Notes: generated by a model not told the origin, from the sequence alone. Shown: positions 33,692 through 41,947, counted from the first letter of the stretch. The stretch: DNA of 64,000 nucleotides from Blautia faecicola (GCF_004123145.1 NZ_SDKC01000001.1:1383501-1447500), one strand, 5' to 3'. A program made the numbers and translations.

Positions 33692-34484
33692 TGCCACGAA
33701 AGAAAACAGTCCGCTGATTCACTGCATCACCAATCCCATCTCCATTCATGGATGTGCCAATATGATTCTTGCGGTGGGAGCAAGACCCATGATGGCAGAA
33801 CATCCGCTGGAGGTGGAGGATATCACGAGGACAGCAGGTGCACTGATGCTGAACCTTGGCAATATTACCGATGCCAGGATGGAATCTATGCGCCGCTCAG
33901 CCCGGGTAGCCATGGAGTGTGGGATTCCGATATTATTAGATCTGGTGGGAGTAACCTGCAGCAGGATCCGGATGGAGCTTGCCCGGGAACTGATCGGGTT
34001 TGGGCAGATACAGATCCTGAAGGGAAATATATCTGAACTTCTGGCAATCGCCGGCCAGTCCTTTCATGGAACCGGAATCGATGCAGGAAAAGAAGATGCG
34101 ATGACAGATGAAAACGAAGAAGAAAGAAGAAGGATCTTCCGGACGTTTTCGCAACAGACAGGCAGTGTGCTTCTGGCTACCGGAGCCAGAGATCTGCTGG
34201 TAGATCAGGAACGGTGTCTGATACTGGAAAATGGTACCACAAAGCTGTCCGGGATCACCGGTACCGGATGCATGGTTGGAGCACTTACTGCCGCCTATCT
34301 GGCACAAAAAGATCCGTTTATCGCAGCCGTGCTTGGCATTTCTGTCATGGGAATCGCAGGAGAACTGGCGGAACGGTCTTCGAAAGGCCCCGGAAGCTTC
34401 CAGATAGAACTGCTGGACGCAGTGGCAGGGATGCGACAGGAAGTACTGGAAGCGAAACTTCGGATCCGCGAGACAGAAGCGTAA
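33651..34484 (+). CDS. thiM: Hydroxyethylthiazole kinase
   Basis: 277 residues; phosphorylates 4-methyl-5-hydroxyethylthiazole to HET-P, the salvage entry to thiamine. Conserved: PLIHCITNPISIHGCANMIL at the N-terminus, GARPMMAEHP, and the anion-hole/catalytic GITGTGCMVGALTAAYL near residue 205. ATG 33651 (after GGAG) is preferred over the in-frame 33603; it overlaps thiW by 41 bases, implying coupling. A decayed R2 repeat separates it from thiE. Confidence 0.93.
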   Translation: MIKQLENQLRNVRNATKENSPLIHCITNPISIHGCANMILAVGARPMMAEHPLEVEDITRTAGALMLNLGNITDARMESMRRSARVAMECGIPILLDLVGVTCSRIRMELARELIGFGQIQILKGNISELLAIAGQSFHGTGIDAGKEDAMTDENEEERRRIFRTFSQQTGSVLLATGARDLLVDQERCLILENGTTKLSGITGTGCMVGALTAAYLAQKDPFIAAVLGISVMGIAGELAERSSKGPGSFQIELLDAVAGMRQEVLEAKLRIRETEA

Positions 34485-34487
34485 TAT

Positions 34488-34567
34488 ACGTGAACAGTGA
34501 GTTTAAGCGTATGGGTGCAAAAAAGTCCTTGCTTGCATGAGCCCCCGGAGACTGCCATGATAGCGGG
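34488..34567 (+). repeat. Degenerate R2 repeat inside the thi operon
   Basis: Within the 132 bases between thiM and thiE, AAAGTCCTTGCTTGCATGAG and then GACTGCCATGATAG align with the R2 core and end. A short extra segment (about 34505-34522) is inserted near its 5' end. It is the only repeat of the family seen within an operon. Confidence 0.5.
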
Positions 34568-34616
34568 TAAAATCGCGGGGAGAATGCCAAAAAGAAACAT
34601 AGGAGATATAAGGGAT

Positions 34617-35249
34617 ATGAAAGCAAAATTAGATATGACATTATATCTGGTTACAGATAGCACGTATCATACAGAGGAATCTTTTTATAAAACCATAGAG
34701 GAAGCCTGTCAGGGTGGCGTTACCCTGGTACAGCTGCGGGAAAAGAACTGTGGGGGAAGAGAATATCTGGAGAAAGCCAGAAAGGTAAAAGCCATCACAG
34801 ACCGCTATCAGATTCCGCTGATCATTGATGACCGTGTGGATGTGGCCATTGCCTGCGATGCTGCCGGTGTTCATGTGGGATCTTCGGATCTGCCGGTCTC
34901 TGTGGCAAGAGAATTGCTCGGACCGGATAAAATCGTAGGAGCTACGGCAAAGACGGTGGAAGCTGCGAAGAAAGCATATGAAGAGGGTGCGGATTACCTT
35001 GGCGTGGGAGCAATCTTTCCGACGACAACAAAGGTGGTAACAATCCGGACCTCCGTGGAAACACTGAACGAGATATGTCAGGCAGTACCGATTCCTGCGG
35101 TAGCTATCGGTGGACTGAACGATGGAAATATGGATGTGCTGAAAGGCGGAAACATGGATGGAATCGCTGTGGTATCTGCGATCATGAAAGCAGAGCATCC
35201 GAAGGAAGCAGCACAGAAACTGAAAGCACATGTAAAAGAGCTGAAATAA
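34617..35249 (+). CDS. thiE: Thiamine-phosphate synthase
   Basis: 210-residue TIM-barrel enzyme coupling HMP-PP and HET-P to thiamine phosphate. Visible motifs: VTLVQLREKN, the IIDDRVDVA Mg/pyrophosphate segment, GVHVGSSDLP, and VGAIFPTTTK. AGGAGATATAAGGG precedes ATG 34617; the frame is open to 34497 but the upstream part encodes the decayed repeat. Last gene of the salvage operon; a strong terminator follows. Confidence 0.94.
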   Translation: MKAKLDMTLYLVTDSTYHTEESFYKTIEEACQGGVTLVQLREKNCGGREYLEKARKVKAITDRYQIPLIIDDRVDVAIACDAAGVHVGSSDLPVSVARELLGPDKIVGATAKTVEAAKKAYEEGADYLGVGAIFPTTTKVVTIRTSVETLNEICQAVPIPAVAIGGLNDGNMDVLKGGNMDGIAVVSAIMKAEHPKEAAQKLKAHVKELK

Positions 35250-35299
35250 TAAATAAAACGCCTAAGATCACAGAGAATAATAAAAAACAAGATATGGCT

Positions 35300-35342
35300 G
35301 TCACATGAAAACAAGAAGACCGTTTTCATGTGACATTTTTTT
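35300..35342 (+). terminator. Terminator of the thi operon
   Basis: A perfect 13-bp stem GTCACATGAAAAC (35300-35312) / GTTTTCATGTGAC (35322-35334), then a T-tract. Confidence 0.92.
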
Positions 35343-35349
35343 GCGTTGC

Positions 35350-35524
35350 ATATCAATAATTGGTCCAGTGGATCAATTTTGATTTTACGCGAGCAACGAG
35401 CCAGAGTCCGCGCTTGCACGAGACCTTGGCGACTGCCGCGATAACTACGAAAAACTCGCAAAGCGTGTTTCTTGTAGTTACGCGAGCAACGAGCCCAAGT
35501 TTGTGGTTGCAGCTTGCATAGCGG
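35350..35524 (+). repeat. Composite R1+R2 intergenic repeat, copy 2, with a second partial R2
   Basis: R1 35350-35386 (stem TTGGTCC-agt-GGATCAA), R2 35387-35445 (59 bases, ending GATAAC), then a hairpin 35443-35479 with loop CTCGCAAAGCG and stem AACTAC..GTAGTT, then a second R2 start (ACGCGAGCAACGAGCC at 35480) that fades by 35524. The remainder up to the Rrf2 promoter (35525-35714) shows no gene. It contains one more faint ACAACGAGC trace near 35561. Confidence 0.75.
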
Positions 35525-35714
35525 TATGAAACAGTATACCTATACTGTCATTTATGTAGACAACGAGCTAAATAATGTTTGGGAAAAAACTGGGTAGTTG
35601 TTTAGATAATGAGATGATTTGTAAAATACATGTTTGATTCTTATCGATCCGTACAAAAAAAGAATAAGACATCTGGAGTATGTTTGAAAAAACGATAGAA
35701 ATACAAATTCCCTC

Positions 35715-35744
35715 TTGAAAACCATAATAACCTTGTGGTAAACT
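35715..35744 (+). promoter_or_regulatory. Promoter of the Rrf2-family gene
   Basis: TTGAAA (35715-35720) and TAAACT (35739-35744), 18-base spacer, 30 bases before the start codon. Confidence 0.45.
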
Positions 35745-35773
35745 AGGTATATAGGAAATATGGAGGTTAAAGC

Positions 35774-36205
35774 ATGAAAATATCGACAAGAGGACGTTAC
35801 GCGATCCGTGTAATGTTAGATCTGGCAGAGCATAATACCGGAGAATATATTCCGTTGATGGATATAGCAAAAAGACAGGAGATCTCAGAGAAATATCTGG
35901 AAGCGATTGTGGCATCACTGAGTAAGAACGGTTTTGTACGTTCCCTGAGGGGAAAAGGCGGCGGATATCAGCTGTTAAGAGCTCCGGAAGAATATACCGT
36001 CGGAAGCATCCTCAGACTGACCGAAGGCTCCCTGGCACCGGTTGCCTGTCTGGAACATGAACCAAACCAGTGTGAACGTGTTGCTACCTGCAAGACATTG
36101 AAGATGTGGGAAGGTGCATATAAGGTTATCACCGAGTACTTTGACGGGATTACGATCGCAGATCTGATGGTAGACACTACAGATGTGGGCAATTATATTA
36201 TCTAA
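35774..36205 (+). CDS. Rrf2-family transcriptional regulator (IscR-like)
   Basis: 143 residues. The N-terminal winged helix (KISTRGRYAIRVMLDLAEH; EISEKYLEAIVASLSKNGFVRSLRGKGGGYQL) is typical of Rrf2 proteins. Three cysteines at 92, 100 and 106 occupy the place where IscR binds its 2Fe-2S cluster (there spaced 92/98/104), so cluster sensing is plausible. ATG follows TGGAGG. Usually such genes precede cysteine desulfurase genes; here a terminator, a repeat and a tRNA gene follow, so its regulon lies elsewhere. Confidence 0.87.
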   Translation: MKISTRGRYAIRVMLDLAEHNTGEYIPLMDIAKRQEISEKYLEAIVASLSKNGFVRSLRGKGGGYQLLRAPEEYTVGSILRLTEGSLAPVACLEHEPNQCERVATCKTLKMWEGAYKVITEYFDGITIADLMVDTTDVGNYII

Positions 36206-36217
36206 AGAAAATACAAA

Positions 36218-36249
36218 AACAGCGGCCATGCATATGGCGGCTGTTTTTC
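36218..36249 (+). terminator. Terminator after the Rrf2-family gene
   Basis: AACAGCGGCCAT (36218-36229) pairs with ATGGCGGCTGTT (36234-36245) with one mismatch, then a T-run. Confidence 0.8.
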
Positions 36250-36258
36250 TTGCTTTGC

Positions 36259-36292
36259 ATATCAATAATTGGTCTAGTAGACCGATTATCAT
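36259..36292 (+). repeat. R1 intergenic repeat, copy 3
   Basis: ATATCAATAAT followed by stem TTGGTCT-agt-AGACCGA. Relative to copies 1 and 4 the C/G pair next to the loop has become T/A, so pairing is kept. It starts just past the T-run of the Rrf2 terminator. Confidence 0.7.
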
Positions 36293-36311
36293 AAAATTAT
36301 TCCGAAAAGGG

Positions 36312-36339
36312 TTGATTTTCAAAATAAGAAGTCTATAAT
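36312..36339 (+). promoter_or_regulatory. tRNA-Val promoter
   Basis: TTGATT (36312-36317) and a consensus TATAAT (36334-36339), 16-base spacer, ten bases before the tRNA. Confidence 0.75.
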
Positions 36340-36348
36340 AACAGGTAT

Positions 36349-36422
36349 GGAAGCATAGCTCAGCTGGGATGAGCGTTCGCCTCACACGCGAGAGGTCAGG
36401 GGTTCGAGCCCCCTTGCTTCCA
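36349..36422 (+). tRNA. tRNA-Val (anticodon CAC)
   Basis: A full cloverleaf: acceptor GGAAGCA (36349-36355) with TGCTTCC (36415-36421) and discriminator A; D-arm AGCTCAGCTGGGATGAGC-like; anticodon stem TTCGC/GCGAG with loop CTCACAC giving CAC; T-arm GGGG-TTCGAGC-CCCC. The 3' CCA is not encoded. A T-run follows directly. Confidence 0.93.
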
Positions 36423-36471
36423 TTTTTTGTTTGAATAAATATCAGCCATATTTTGGTAAAACATTATATAT

Positions 36472-36520
36472 AAATAACTCCGGAAGTCATGATTGAAGAC
36501 GACTTCCGGAGTTATTTATA
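36472..36520. terminator. Long perfect bidirectional terminator
   Basis: AAATAACTCCGGAAGTC (36472-36488) and its exact reverse complement (36501-36517). It lies between the tRNA gene and the convergent aminotransferase gene. Confidence 0.88.
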
Positions 36521-36530
36521 GAAGCAAAAA

Positions 36531-37607
36531 TTATTTTTTTAACACTTCCTGCAGTGCATCCAGCACTTCCTGAACCTTTTCCATATAAGCATTTTCACCC
36601 ATATGTCCGATGCGGATCAGTTTTCCGGCAAAACATCCGAAGGAGCCTGCCAGCAGAATATTATGCTCATAACGCATAGCGTGAAGAATCTCTTCGGCAG
36701 TATGTCCCTCCGGAACCTGGAAGGTGGTCACGGTGTTGGAGTATCCGGATTCCGGATAGAGCTTCAATCCCATGGCAGTGACAGCTTTGCGGGTATAGGC
36801 GGCAACCTTTGCGTGGCGCTCCAGCATCTGCGGGTCAGCTTTGATATTTTCCAGAGCGGTGCGAAGCCCATAGATATCGCTGACCGGCATGGTGTATGGG
36901 AACCATTTGGCTTCATAATATCCTTTAAAAGTCAGCAGATTGGCATAGAAAGAAGCAACAGGTGTCTTTCTGCCTTCCATGGCAGCTTTTGCATCAGCAC
37001 TGATCGTTACCATAGTAAGTCCCGGAGGAGCGGACACCGCTTTCTGGGAGCCACCGCATAACAGGTCGATCTTCCAGTCATCTACACGGACATCTTCACC
37101 GAACATACCAGCTACAGAATCTACAACGGTAAGAATACTGTAGGATTTTAACAGCGTGCAGATAGAAGCAATATCATTTAACATACCACTTGGTGTGTCA
37201 CAGTGTACGACGGTAGCATATTTGAAATCATGATCTTTTTCCAGATAATTTTTCAGATCATCCATGTCAAATGGTCTGGAGTAGTCTCTGGTGTAAAGAA
37301 CCGGTGTGCCGCCGTAGATGGAGACAAAATCCTTAAATCCTTCTCCGAATACGCCGTTATCCAGAACCAGAACCCGGTCGCCAGGTTCGGTCAGGGAAGC
37401 ACATGCGGCCTCCAGACCGAGGATGCCTTCTCCACCGAGAATCAGGGATTCGTTTTCGGTGTGTAACAGACTGCTGTAGAGTTTACAGGTGTCATGGTAA
37501 TATTCCACGAAGTCACTGTCCAGATCCGGGTTCTGAAACTGTTTGCTTCTTGCCAGCAAAACATTTTCACGGACCTGGGAAGGACCGGGAGTCATCATTT
37601 TGTACAT
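36531..37607 (-). CDS. Class V aminotransferase (alanine-glyoxylate/serine-pyruvate type)
   Basis: 358-residue PLP-dependent enzyme of the AGXT/SPT group. The N-terminus (MTPGPSQVRENVL) and GGEGILGLEAACASL are typical. The PLP lysine is in CGGSQKAVSAPPGL, and DSVAGMFGEDVRVDDW carries the cofactor Asp. Substrates may be alanine, serine or 2-aminoethylphosphonate with glyoxylate or pyruvate; the sequence alone does not decide. Its start overlaps the end of the upstream ECF S-component gene by 13 bases, so they are one operon. Confidence 0.87.
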   Translation of the reverse strand: MYKMMTPGPSQVRENVLLARSKQFQNPDLDSDFVEYYHDTCKLYSSLLHTENESLILGGEGILGLEAACASLTEPGDRVLVLDNGVFGEGFKDFVSIYGGTPVLYTRDYSRPFDMDDLKNYLEKDHDFKYATVVHCDTPSGMLNDIASICTLLKSYSILTVVDSVAGMFGEDVRVDDWKIDLLCGGSQKAVSAPPGLTMVTISADAKAAMEGRKTPVASFYANLLTFKGYYEAKWFPYTMPVSDIYGLRTALENIKADPQMLERHAKVAAYTRKAVTAMGLKLYPESGYSNTVTTFQVPEGHTAEEILHAMRYEHNILLAGSFGCFAGKLIRIGHMGENAYMEKVQEVLDALQEVLKK

Positions 37608-38149
37608 AAGCCCATCCTTTCTGCCAGTTTCTGTAACTGGCCAGCGATAATCAGAACAATGACAGCGGCAACACCTACCTGCAGCAGGTTACCCGGAATC
37701 GAAGATGCCGGAGTGATCCAGTTACCGTAAATGATACCCTCTGCGATGTAATAACCAACGATTTTGATCACACATGCAACCAGGATTGCAACAACTTTCC
37801 AGCCGAAGCCTTTTTTCTTTTCGGTGATCGCGCCAACGGAGAATCCCATCAGACCAACGACTACGAAAGTGAACGGAGCCCATGCAGTCCAGCCGGAGAA
37901 CAGGTCGAACAGTCCCATGCCGAAAGCACCGCTGAGTGCGCCGGTTTTCTTGCCGAAGATGATAGCGGCAAGGAATAACGGAACATTGCCAAGGTGGATC
38001 AGTCCGCCGTTTGGTGCAAATGGTAAACGGATATTAACAACTGCTGTAAAAATATAAGTCAGCGCGATGCACATGGCGGTTACCACGATCGCCTGAGTAT
38101 TGTTTCTAGCCTGCGTTCTGGTGCTGGCTGCCTGATTGGAAGATGCCAT
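37595..38149 (-). CDS. ECF transporter S component (vitamin, possibly pyridoxine)
   Basis: 184-residue membrane protein with about five to six helices. The ECF S-component pattern is visible: IALTYIFTAVVNIRLPF, GGLIHLGNVPLFLAAIIFG and a Gly-rich GALSGAFGMGLFDLFSG. The exact vitamin is not readable. It is co-transcribed with a PLP-dependent aminotransferase, and its upstream region has repeats resembling MocR/PdxR boxes, so vitamin B6 is the best guess; HMP or another precursor remains possible. Energising subunits are encoded elsewhere. Confidence 0.78.
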   Translation of the reverse strand: MASSNQAASTRTQARNNTQAIVVTAMCIALTYIFTAVVNIRLPFAPNGGLIHLGNVPLFLAAIIFGKKTGALSGAFGMGLFDLFSGWTAWAPFTFVVVGLMGFSVGAITEKKKGFGWKVVAILVACVIKIVGYYIAEGIIYGNWITPASSIPGNLLQVGVAAVIVLIIAGQLQKLAERMGLCTK

Positions 38150-38170
38150 TTTAATTCCCTCTTTCTTCTT

Positions 38171-38258
38171 ATTATAATTTTAACATCATACAGATCATAT
38201 AGGATAACTGACCAGATAGAAATAACCAGTTTTGAAAAAAATAACCAGTCCAGTTTGA
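38171..38258 (-). promoter_or_regulatory. Promoter with direct-repeat operator for the ECF/aminotransferase operon
   Basis: On the minus strand a TATAAT lies at 38176-38171 with a poor -35. Upstream are direct repeats of ACTGGTTATT (complement of 38221-38230 and 38240-38249, 19 bases apart) and further CTGG boxes (complement of 38212-38215 and 38250-38253). A weak -35 plus upstream direct repeats suggests an activator; CTGG-type direct repeats are known for MocR/PdxR regulators, but the match is from memory of the motif class. Confidence 0.45.
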
Positions 38259-38357
38259 ATAAAAAGCGGTTTTTATTGACAAAAGAGGGGAGAAAGAGGA
38301 AACTCATAGTAAAAAAAATCTGTCTGAATGGGACAGGAGAAAGACGAGGGATGGGAT

Positions 38358-39230
38358 ATGGTATATCTGGAAAATAAAAAACTGAAAGTAGCGATCCAGG
38401 AGAAAGGAGCGGAGCTGACCAGTATCGTAAAAAAGGAGACACAGACGGAATATCTGTGGAATGCGGATCCGGCATATTGGAAAAGACATGCGCCGGTATT
38501 ATTTCCGATTGTAGGGGCGGTAAAGGGAGATTCTTATCGATATGACGGGAAAGAATACAAGATCGAAAAACATGGATTTGCCCGCAATATGGAATTTACT
38601 GTGGTAAATGCTGCGGATACCGAAGCGTGGTTCCGACTGGATGCTACGGAAGAGACAAAAAAGAAATTTCCGTTTGCGTTTCGCCTTGAGATAGGATATA
38701 AACTCTGTGACGATCAGATAGAGACCATCTGGAAGGTCAGCAATCAGGATGACAAGCAGATGTATTTTTCTATCGGCGGACATCCGGCATTTCTGTGTCC
38801 GCTGGCGAATAAGGGAAAACAGTCGGATTATTATTTAAAATTTGATACCAAAAAAGATCTGCAATTCGCACTGATTGATCCGGATGGACTGGTGATCAGC
38901 GAAGACAATATCCTGAAAAATGAAAATGGTTATGTGCCGATTACAGAAAATATGTTTGACAACGACGCACTGATCATAGAAAAGAACCAGGCGCATCAGG
39001 TAAGTCTCTGTGATCCGCAGAAACAGCCGTATCTGACCGTGACTTTCGATGCCCCACTGTTTGGTGTGTGGTCACCGGATAAGAAACAGGCACCGTTTGT
39101 CTGCATCGAACCATGGTACGGCAGATGTGATAAAAAATCTTTTACCGGAACGTTAGAGGAGAGAGAATACGGCAACAGTCTGTGTCCGGGTGAAGTTTTT
39201 GAAAAGCAATTCGGTGTTCGGATTCATTAA
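38358..39230 (+). CDS. Aldose 1-epimerase family protein (galactose mutarotase-like)
   Basis: 290 residues of the galactose-mutarotase superfamily, LacX-like branch. Conserved: the N-terminal LKVAIQEKGAELTSI, FPIVGAV and the KHGFARNMEF segment, the GGHPAF motif with the presumed acid His, and CIEPWYGRCD near the end. It probably interconverts sugar anomers in the cytoplasm; the true substrate of this branch is unclear. GAGGG at 38346-38350 precedes ATG 38358. It appears monocistronic. Confidence 0.85.
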   Translation: MVYLENKKLKVAIQEKGAELTSIVKKETQTEYLWNADPAYWKRHAPVLFPIVGAVKGDSYRYDGKEYKIEKHGFARNMEFTVVNAADTEAWFRLDATEETKKKFPFAFRLEIGYKLCDDQIETIWKVSNQDDKQMYFSIGGHPAFLCPLANKGKQSDYYLKFDTKKDLQFALIDPDGLVISEDNILKNENGYVPITENMFDNDALIIEKNQAHQVSLCDPQKQPYLTVTFDAPLFGVWSPDKKQAPFVCIEPWYGRCDKKSFTGTLEEREYGNSLCPGEVFEKQFGVRIH

Positions 39231-39318
39231 ATGAGAAAGGCTTTATATAAAAACCGAAGGATCAGGTCGGTTGAAAGGAGATTCCGTGTCCGTAGCTGTT
39301 AATAGGTGAAAAATAAAA

Positions 39319-39370
39319 TGTAAACCGATAAAAAAGCATGGTTGACAATCAAAACTCCAGGTGCTATAGT
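39319..39370 (+). promoter_or_regulatory. bioY promoter overlapped by a BirA operator
   Basis: TTGACA (39342-39347) and TATAGT (39365-39370) have a 17-base spacer. TGTAAACC (39319-39326), 13 bases, then GGTTGACA (39340-39347) is the inverted repeat known for Firmicutes BirA (TTGTNAACC / GGTTNACAA), and it covers the -35. Biotin-replete cells should shut off bioY. Confidence 0.8.
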
Positions 39371-39435
39371 AATACCAGCGTGGTGATGAGAAGAATTTTC
39401 ATCCCAAATGCAGCAAAAAATGGAGGATATAAAAA

Positions 39436-39996
39436 ATGACAACGACAACAATGAGCAGAGGCAAGACATATGACATGGCGTACATTGCGGTATTTGCTGT
39501 GGTAATGGCGATTTGTTCCTGGATCTCCATACCGGCCACCGTTCCGTTTACATTACAGACCTTCGGCGTGTTCCTGGCAGTAGGTGTGCTCGGAGGTAAG
39601 AGAGGTACCCTTTCCATTCTGGTGTACATTCTTCTTGGTGCAGTCGGCGTTCCGGTATTTGCCGGATTTAGTGGTGGAATCGGCAGCTTGTTTGGCAACG
39701 CCGGTGGCTACATAATAGGTTTCCTGGTAGGTGCTCTGGTTATGTGGGGCATGGAAAAAGTGATGGGCAGAAAGACATGGGCACTGGCAGTCCAGATGGT
39801 AGTTGGTCTGATTGTGTGTTATGCATTTGGAACTGTCTGGTTTATGATCATGTACACCCGCAGTGCAGGACCGGTTGGTCTGGTGACTGTACTTGGCTGG
39901 TGTGTCTTCCCATTCATCATCCCGGATCTGATCAAGATCGCGGTAGCACTGGGACTGACAAAGAGTTTGAGAAAAGTTCTTCCTATTATGCAGTAG
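39436..39996 (+). CDS. bioY: Biotin transporter BioY
   Basis: 186-residue S component for biotin with six membrane helices. The BioY signatures are clear: SWISIPATVPFTLQTFGVFLA at the first extracellular region, GGKRGTLSILVYILLGAVGVPVFAGFSGG and GYIIGFLVGALV. TGGAGG precedes ATG 39436. BirA-type operator upstream and terminator downstream; the energising ECF module or a solitary mode cannot be told. Confidence 0.95.
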   Translation: MTTTTMSRGKTYDMAYIAVFAVVMAICSWISIPATVPFTLQTFGVFLAVGVLGGKRGTLSILVYILLGAVGVPVFAGFSGGIGSLFGNAGGYIIGFLVGALVMWGMEKVMGRKTWALAVQMVVGLIVCYAFGTVWFMIMYTRSAGPVGLVTVLGWCVFPFIIPDLIKIAVALGLTKSLRKVLPIMQ

Positions 39997-40014
39997 TCAT
40001 AGGATATCCAAAAG

Positions 40015-40066
40015 AAGAGATCTGTAAGACGCCCGGCCCTCCCGGACTTACAGATCTCTTTTTGCG
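40015..40066. terminator. Terminator after bioY
   Basis: AAGAGATCTGTAAG (40015-40028) and its exact reverse complement (40047-40060), then T5. Confidence 0.9.
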
Positions 40067-40253
40067 TATCGTGGTTGTTTGGCTATTGATGATAAAAATT
40101 ATCACAATATAATAAAAAAGGGAATAAAAAAATGTGAAAAATTGCCAATAAAACCTTGCGAAGCCAGTAGTAGAGTTATATAATAGAAACAATCGTAGTT
40201 GCAATAGGAATTATGCAAACATGAGACGTATTGATTGAGCAAGGAGGCAACAC

Positions 40254-41822
40254 ATGCATAAATGGAAAAAACTGGTTGCAGGAGTTTTATCAGCCAGCAT
40301 GATTATGCCGGTAGCACCATTGTCCGTAGGAGCGAGTGAGCAGGTGGGAGTGGTACAAGAGGCAGAGGTAACACCGACGGCAGAGGCAGCGGAAGTTCCG
40401 TCTTCGGAGCCGACTACGACACCGACGGAGACTCCAATCGAGACACCGACGGAAACCCCGACCGAAACACCAACGCCGGAACCGACAGAGACACCAACGG
40501 AAACGCCGACACCTACACCGGCTCCAACACAGCCGACAACACCAACGCCAACGGAGACACCGGCTCCAACACAGCCGACAACACCAACGCCAATGGAGAC
40601 ACCGGCTACACCGCAGCCAACACAGGAGGCAGCAGCGACAACAACGCCGCAGACGACTCCGGAGGTAACGCCGGAAGCCACACCGACACCGGAAGCACAG
40701 GGAAGTAACGAAGCACTGATCGCAGGTCAGCAGATCGTGATTCCACCGGAGATCAAGGAGGATTTCCGTCTGACTACAGTAGATAAAGTGTATGGCTTTG
40801 CGAGAAAAGACTGTCTGATCCTGGAAGAAAAAAGTGATGAGGAAGATGCTGTAGCTACCGGATCTTTACCGGGAGGCGGTGTCTGCTATATCCTGCAGGA
40901 AGATGATGACGGCTGGGTGTTCGTTGAGTCCGGAAGAGTCAGAGGGTTTATTCGGAAAGAAGAATTGAATACAGGAAGTAAGGCAGATCTGATCATCGAA
41001 GAAGCACAGGAACTTTCCGGAGAAGAACATCCGGTATTTGAAAAAGCGACAAAGCTGATGAACCCGCTGAAAAATAAAAATCTTCTGTATACAAAAACAA
41101 CAGCAGGAAAAACAGTAGTAGAAAAAGAATATGCATTCTGCAACACCGACAAAGTAAACATCCGGGAAGGAAAAGATACGGATGCAAGAGTCATCGGTAC
41201 GTTATCTCAGAATCAGGTTTGCTATGTACTGGCAAGCAAGAACAAAGAATGGGTATATGTGGAATCCGGTGACGTTCGTGGATTTGTAAAGAGCGAATAT
41301 CTGCTGATGGGTGACGAAGCAGCGGAAAAAGCAAAAACCTATACCGATGCAGGACAGGATCCGGAAACCGTATGTGGACTTGCGACACAGGAAGTTGCAC
41401 CGGAAGATAATAAAGTATGCTACTATACATTCAAATCTGTGAAAGAAGCATCTGTGGAGAATCCGACCCGTCAGGCGCTGATCAATTATGCATTGCAGTT
41501 TATCGGTAACCCGTATGTATGGGGTGGAACCGATCCGGTTCACGGAGCAGACTGTTCCGGTTTTGCACAGCATGTATATGCACAGTTCGGGATCGGTCTT
41601 CCGAGAACATCTGCTGCACAGTCTCAGTACGGAATGAAAATCCCGGTCAGCGAAGCAGCACCTGGAGACCTGATCTTCTATGCGAAAAACGGACAGGTTT
41701 ATCATGTAGTTATCTATATCGGTAACGGCAGAACCGTAGAGGCAGCCAGCACAAGATCCGGTATCTGCAACCATGGCGTGAATTACGCAAATGCTGTATG
41801 GGCAACAAGACTGTTATCCTGA
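40254..41822 (+). CDS. Secreted NlpC/P60 peptidoglycan hydrolase with SH3-type domains
   Basis: 522 residues. Signal peptide about 1-25. A long low-complexity linker (about 40-145) of Thr-Pro-Glu repeats (TPTETPTPEP type) follows. Two bacterial SH3-like domains come next (about 175-245, 275-350), then a C-terminal NlpC/P60 domain (about 405-522). The catalytic cysteine is Cys434 in GADCSGF and His484 is in VYHVVIYIGNG. It should cleave stem peptides of peptidoglycan (gamma-D-Glu-diaminopimelate bonds in the family). The linker probably spans the wall. Codons in the linker are repetitive, so length polymorphism is likely. Confidence 0.9.
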   Translation: MHKWKKLVAGVLSASMIMPVAPLSVGASEQVGVVQEAEVTPTAEAAEVPSSEPTTTPTETPIETPTETPTETPTPEPTETPTETPTPTPAPTQPTTPTPTETPAPTQPTTPTPMETPATPQPTQEAAATTTPQTTPEVTPEATPTPEAQGSNEALIAGQQIVIPPEIKEDFRLTTVDKVYGFARKDCLILEEKSDEEDAVATGSLPGGGVCYILQEDDDGWVFVESGRVRGFIRKEELNTGSKADLIIEEAQELSGEEHPVFEKATKLMNPLKNKNLLYTKTTAGKTVVEKEYAFCNTDKVNIREGKDTDARVIGTLSQNQVCYVLASKNKEWVYVESGDVRGFVKSEYLLMGDEAAEKAKTYTDAGQDPETVCGLATQEVAPEDNKVCYYTFKSVKEASVENPTRQALINYALQFIGNPYVWGGTDPVHGADCSGFAQHVYAQFGIGLPRTSAAQSQYGMKIPVSEAAPGDLIFYAKNGQVYHVVIYIGNGRTVEAASTRSGICNHGVNYANAVWATRLLS

Positions 41823-41918
41823 TTGTGTCGTGCTCAGGACAAACACCCTGCGGGATATTCGCTGCAGAAGAAAGATTGGATTTGAATGATAATATTTTGA
41901 TAAGTTCATAAAATACGG

Positions 41919-41947
41919 TTGACATTCCGTCAATATGGTGCTAAATT
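41919..41947 (+). promoter_or_regulatory. Sigma-A promoter of the ZTP riboswitch transcript
   Basis: TTGACA (41919-41924) and TAAATT (41942-41947), 17-base spacer. Confidence 0.75.

Noticed and set aside
40440-40640. Apparent tandem repeat array in DNA, considered as CRISPR or minisatellite
   Set aside because: The repetition is the codon-level ACN-CCN-GAR pattern of a Thr/Pro/Glu linker inside the NlpC/P60 gene; there are no spacers.
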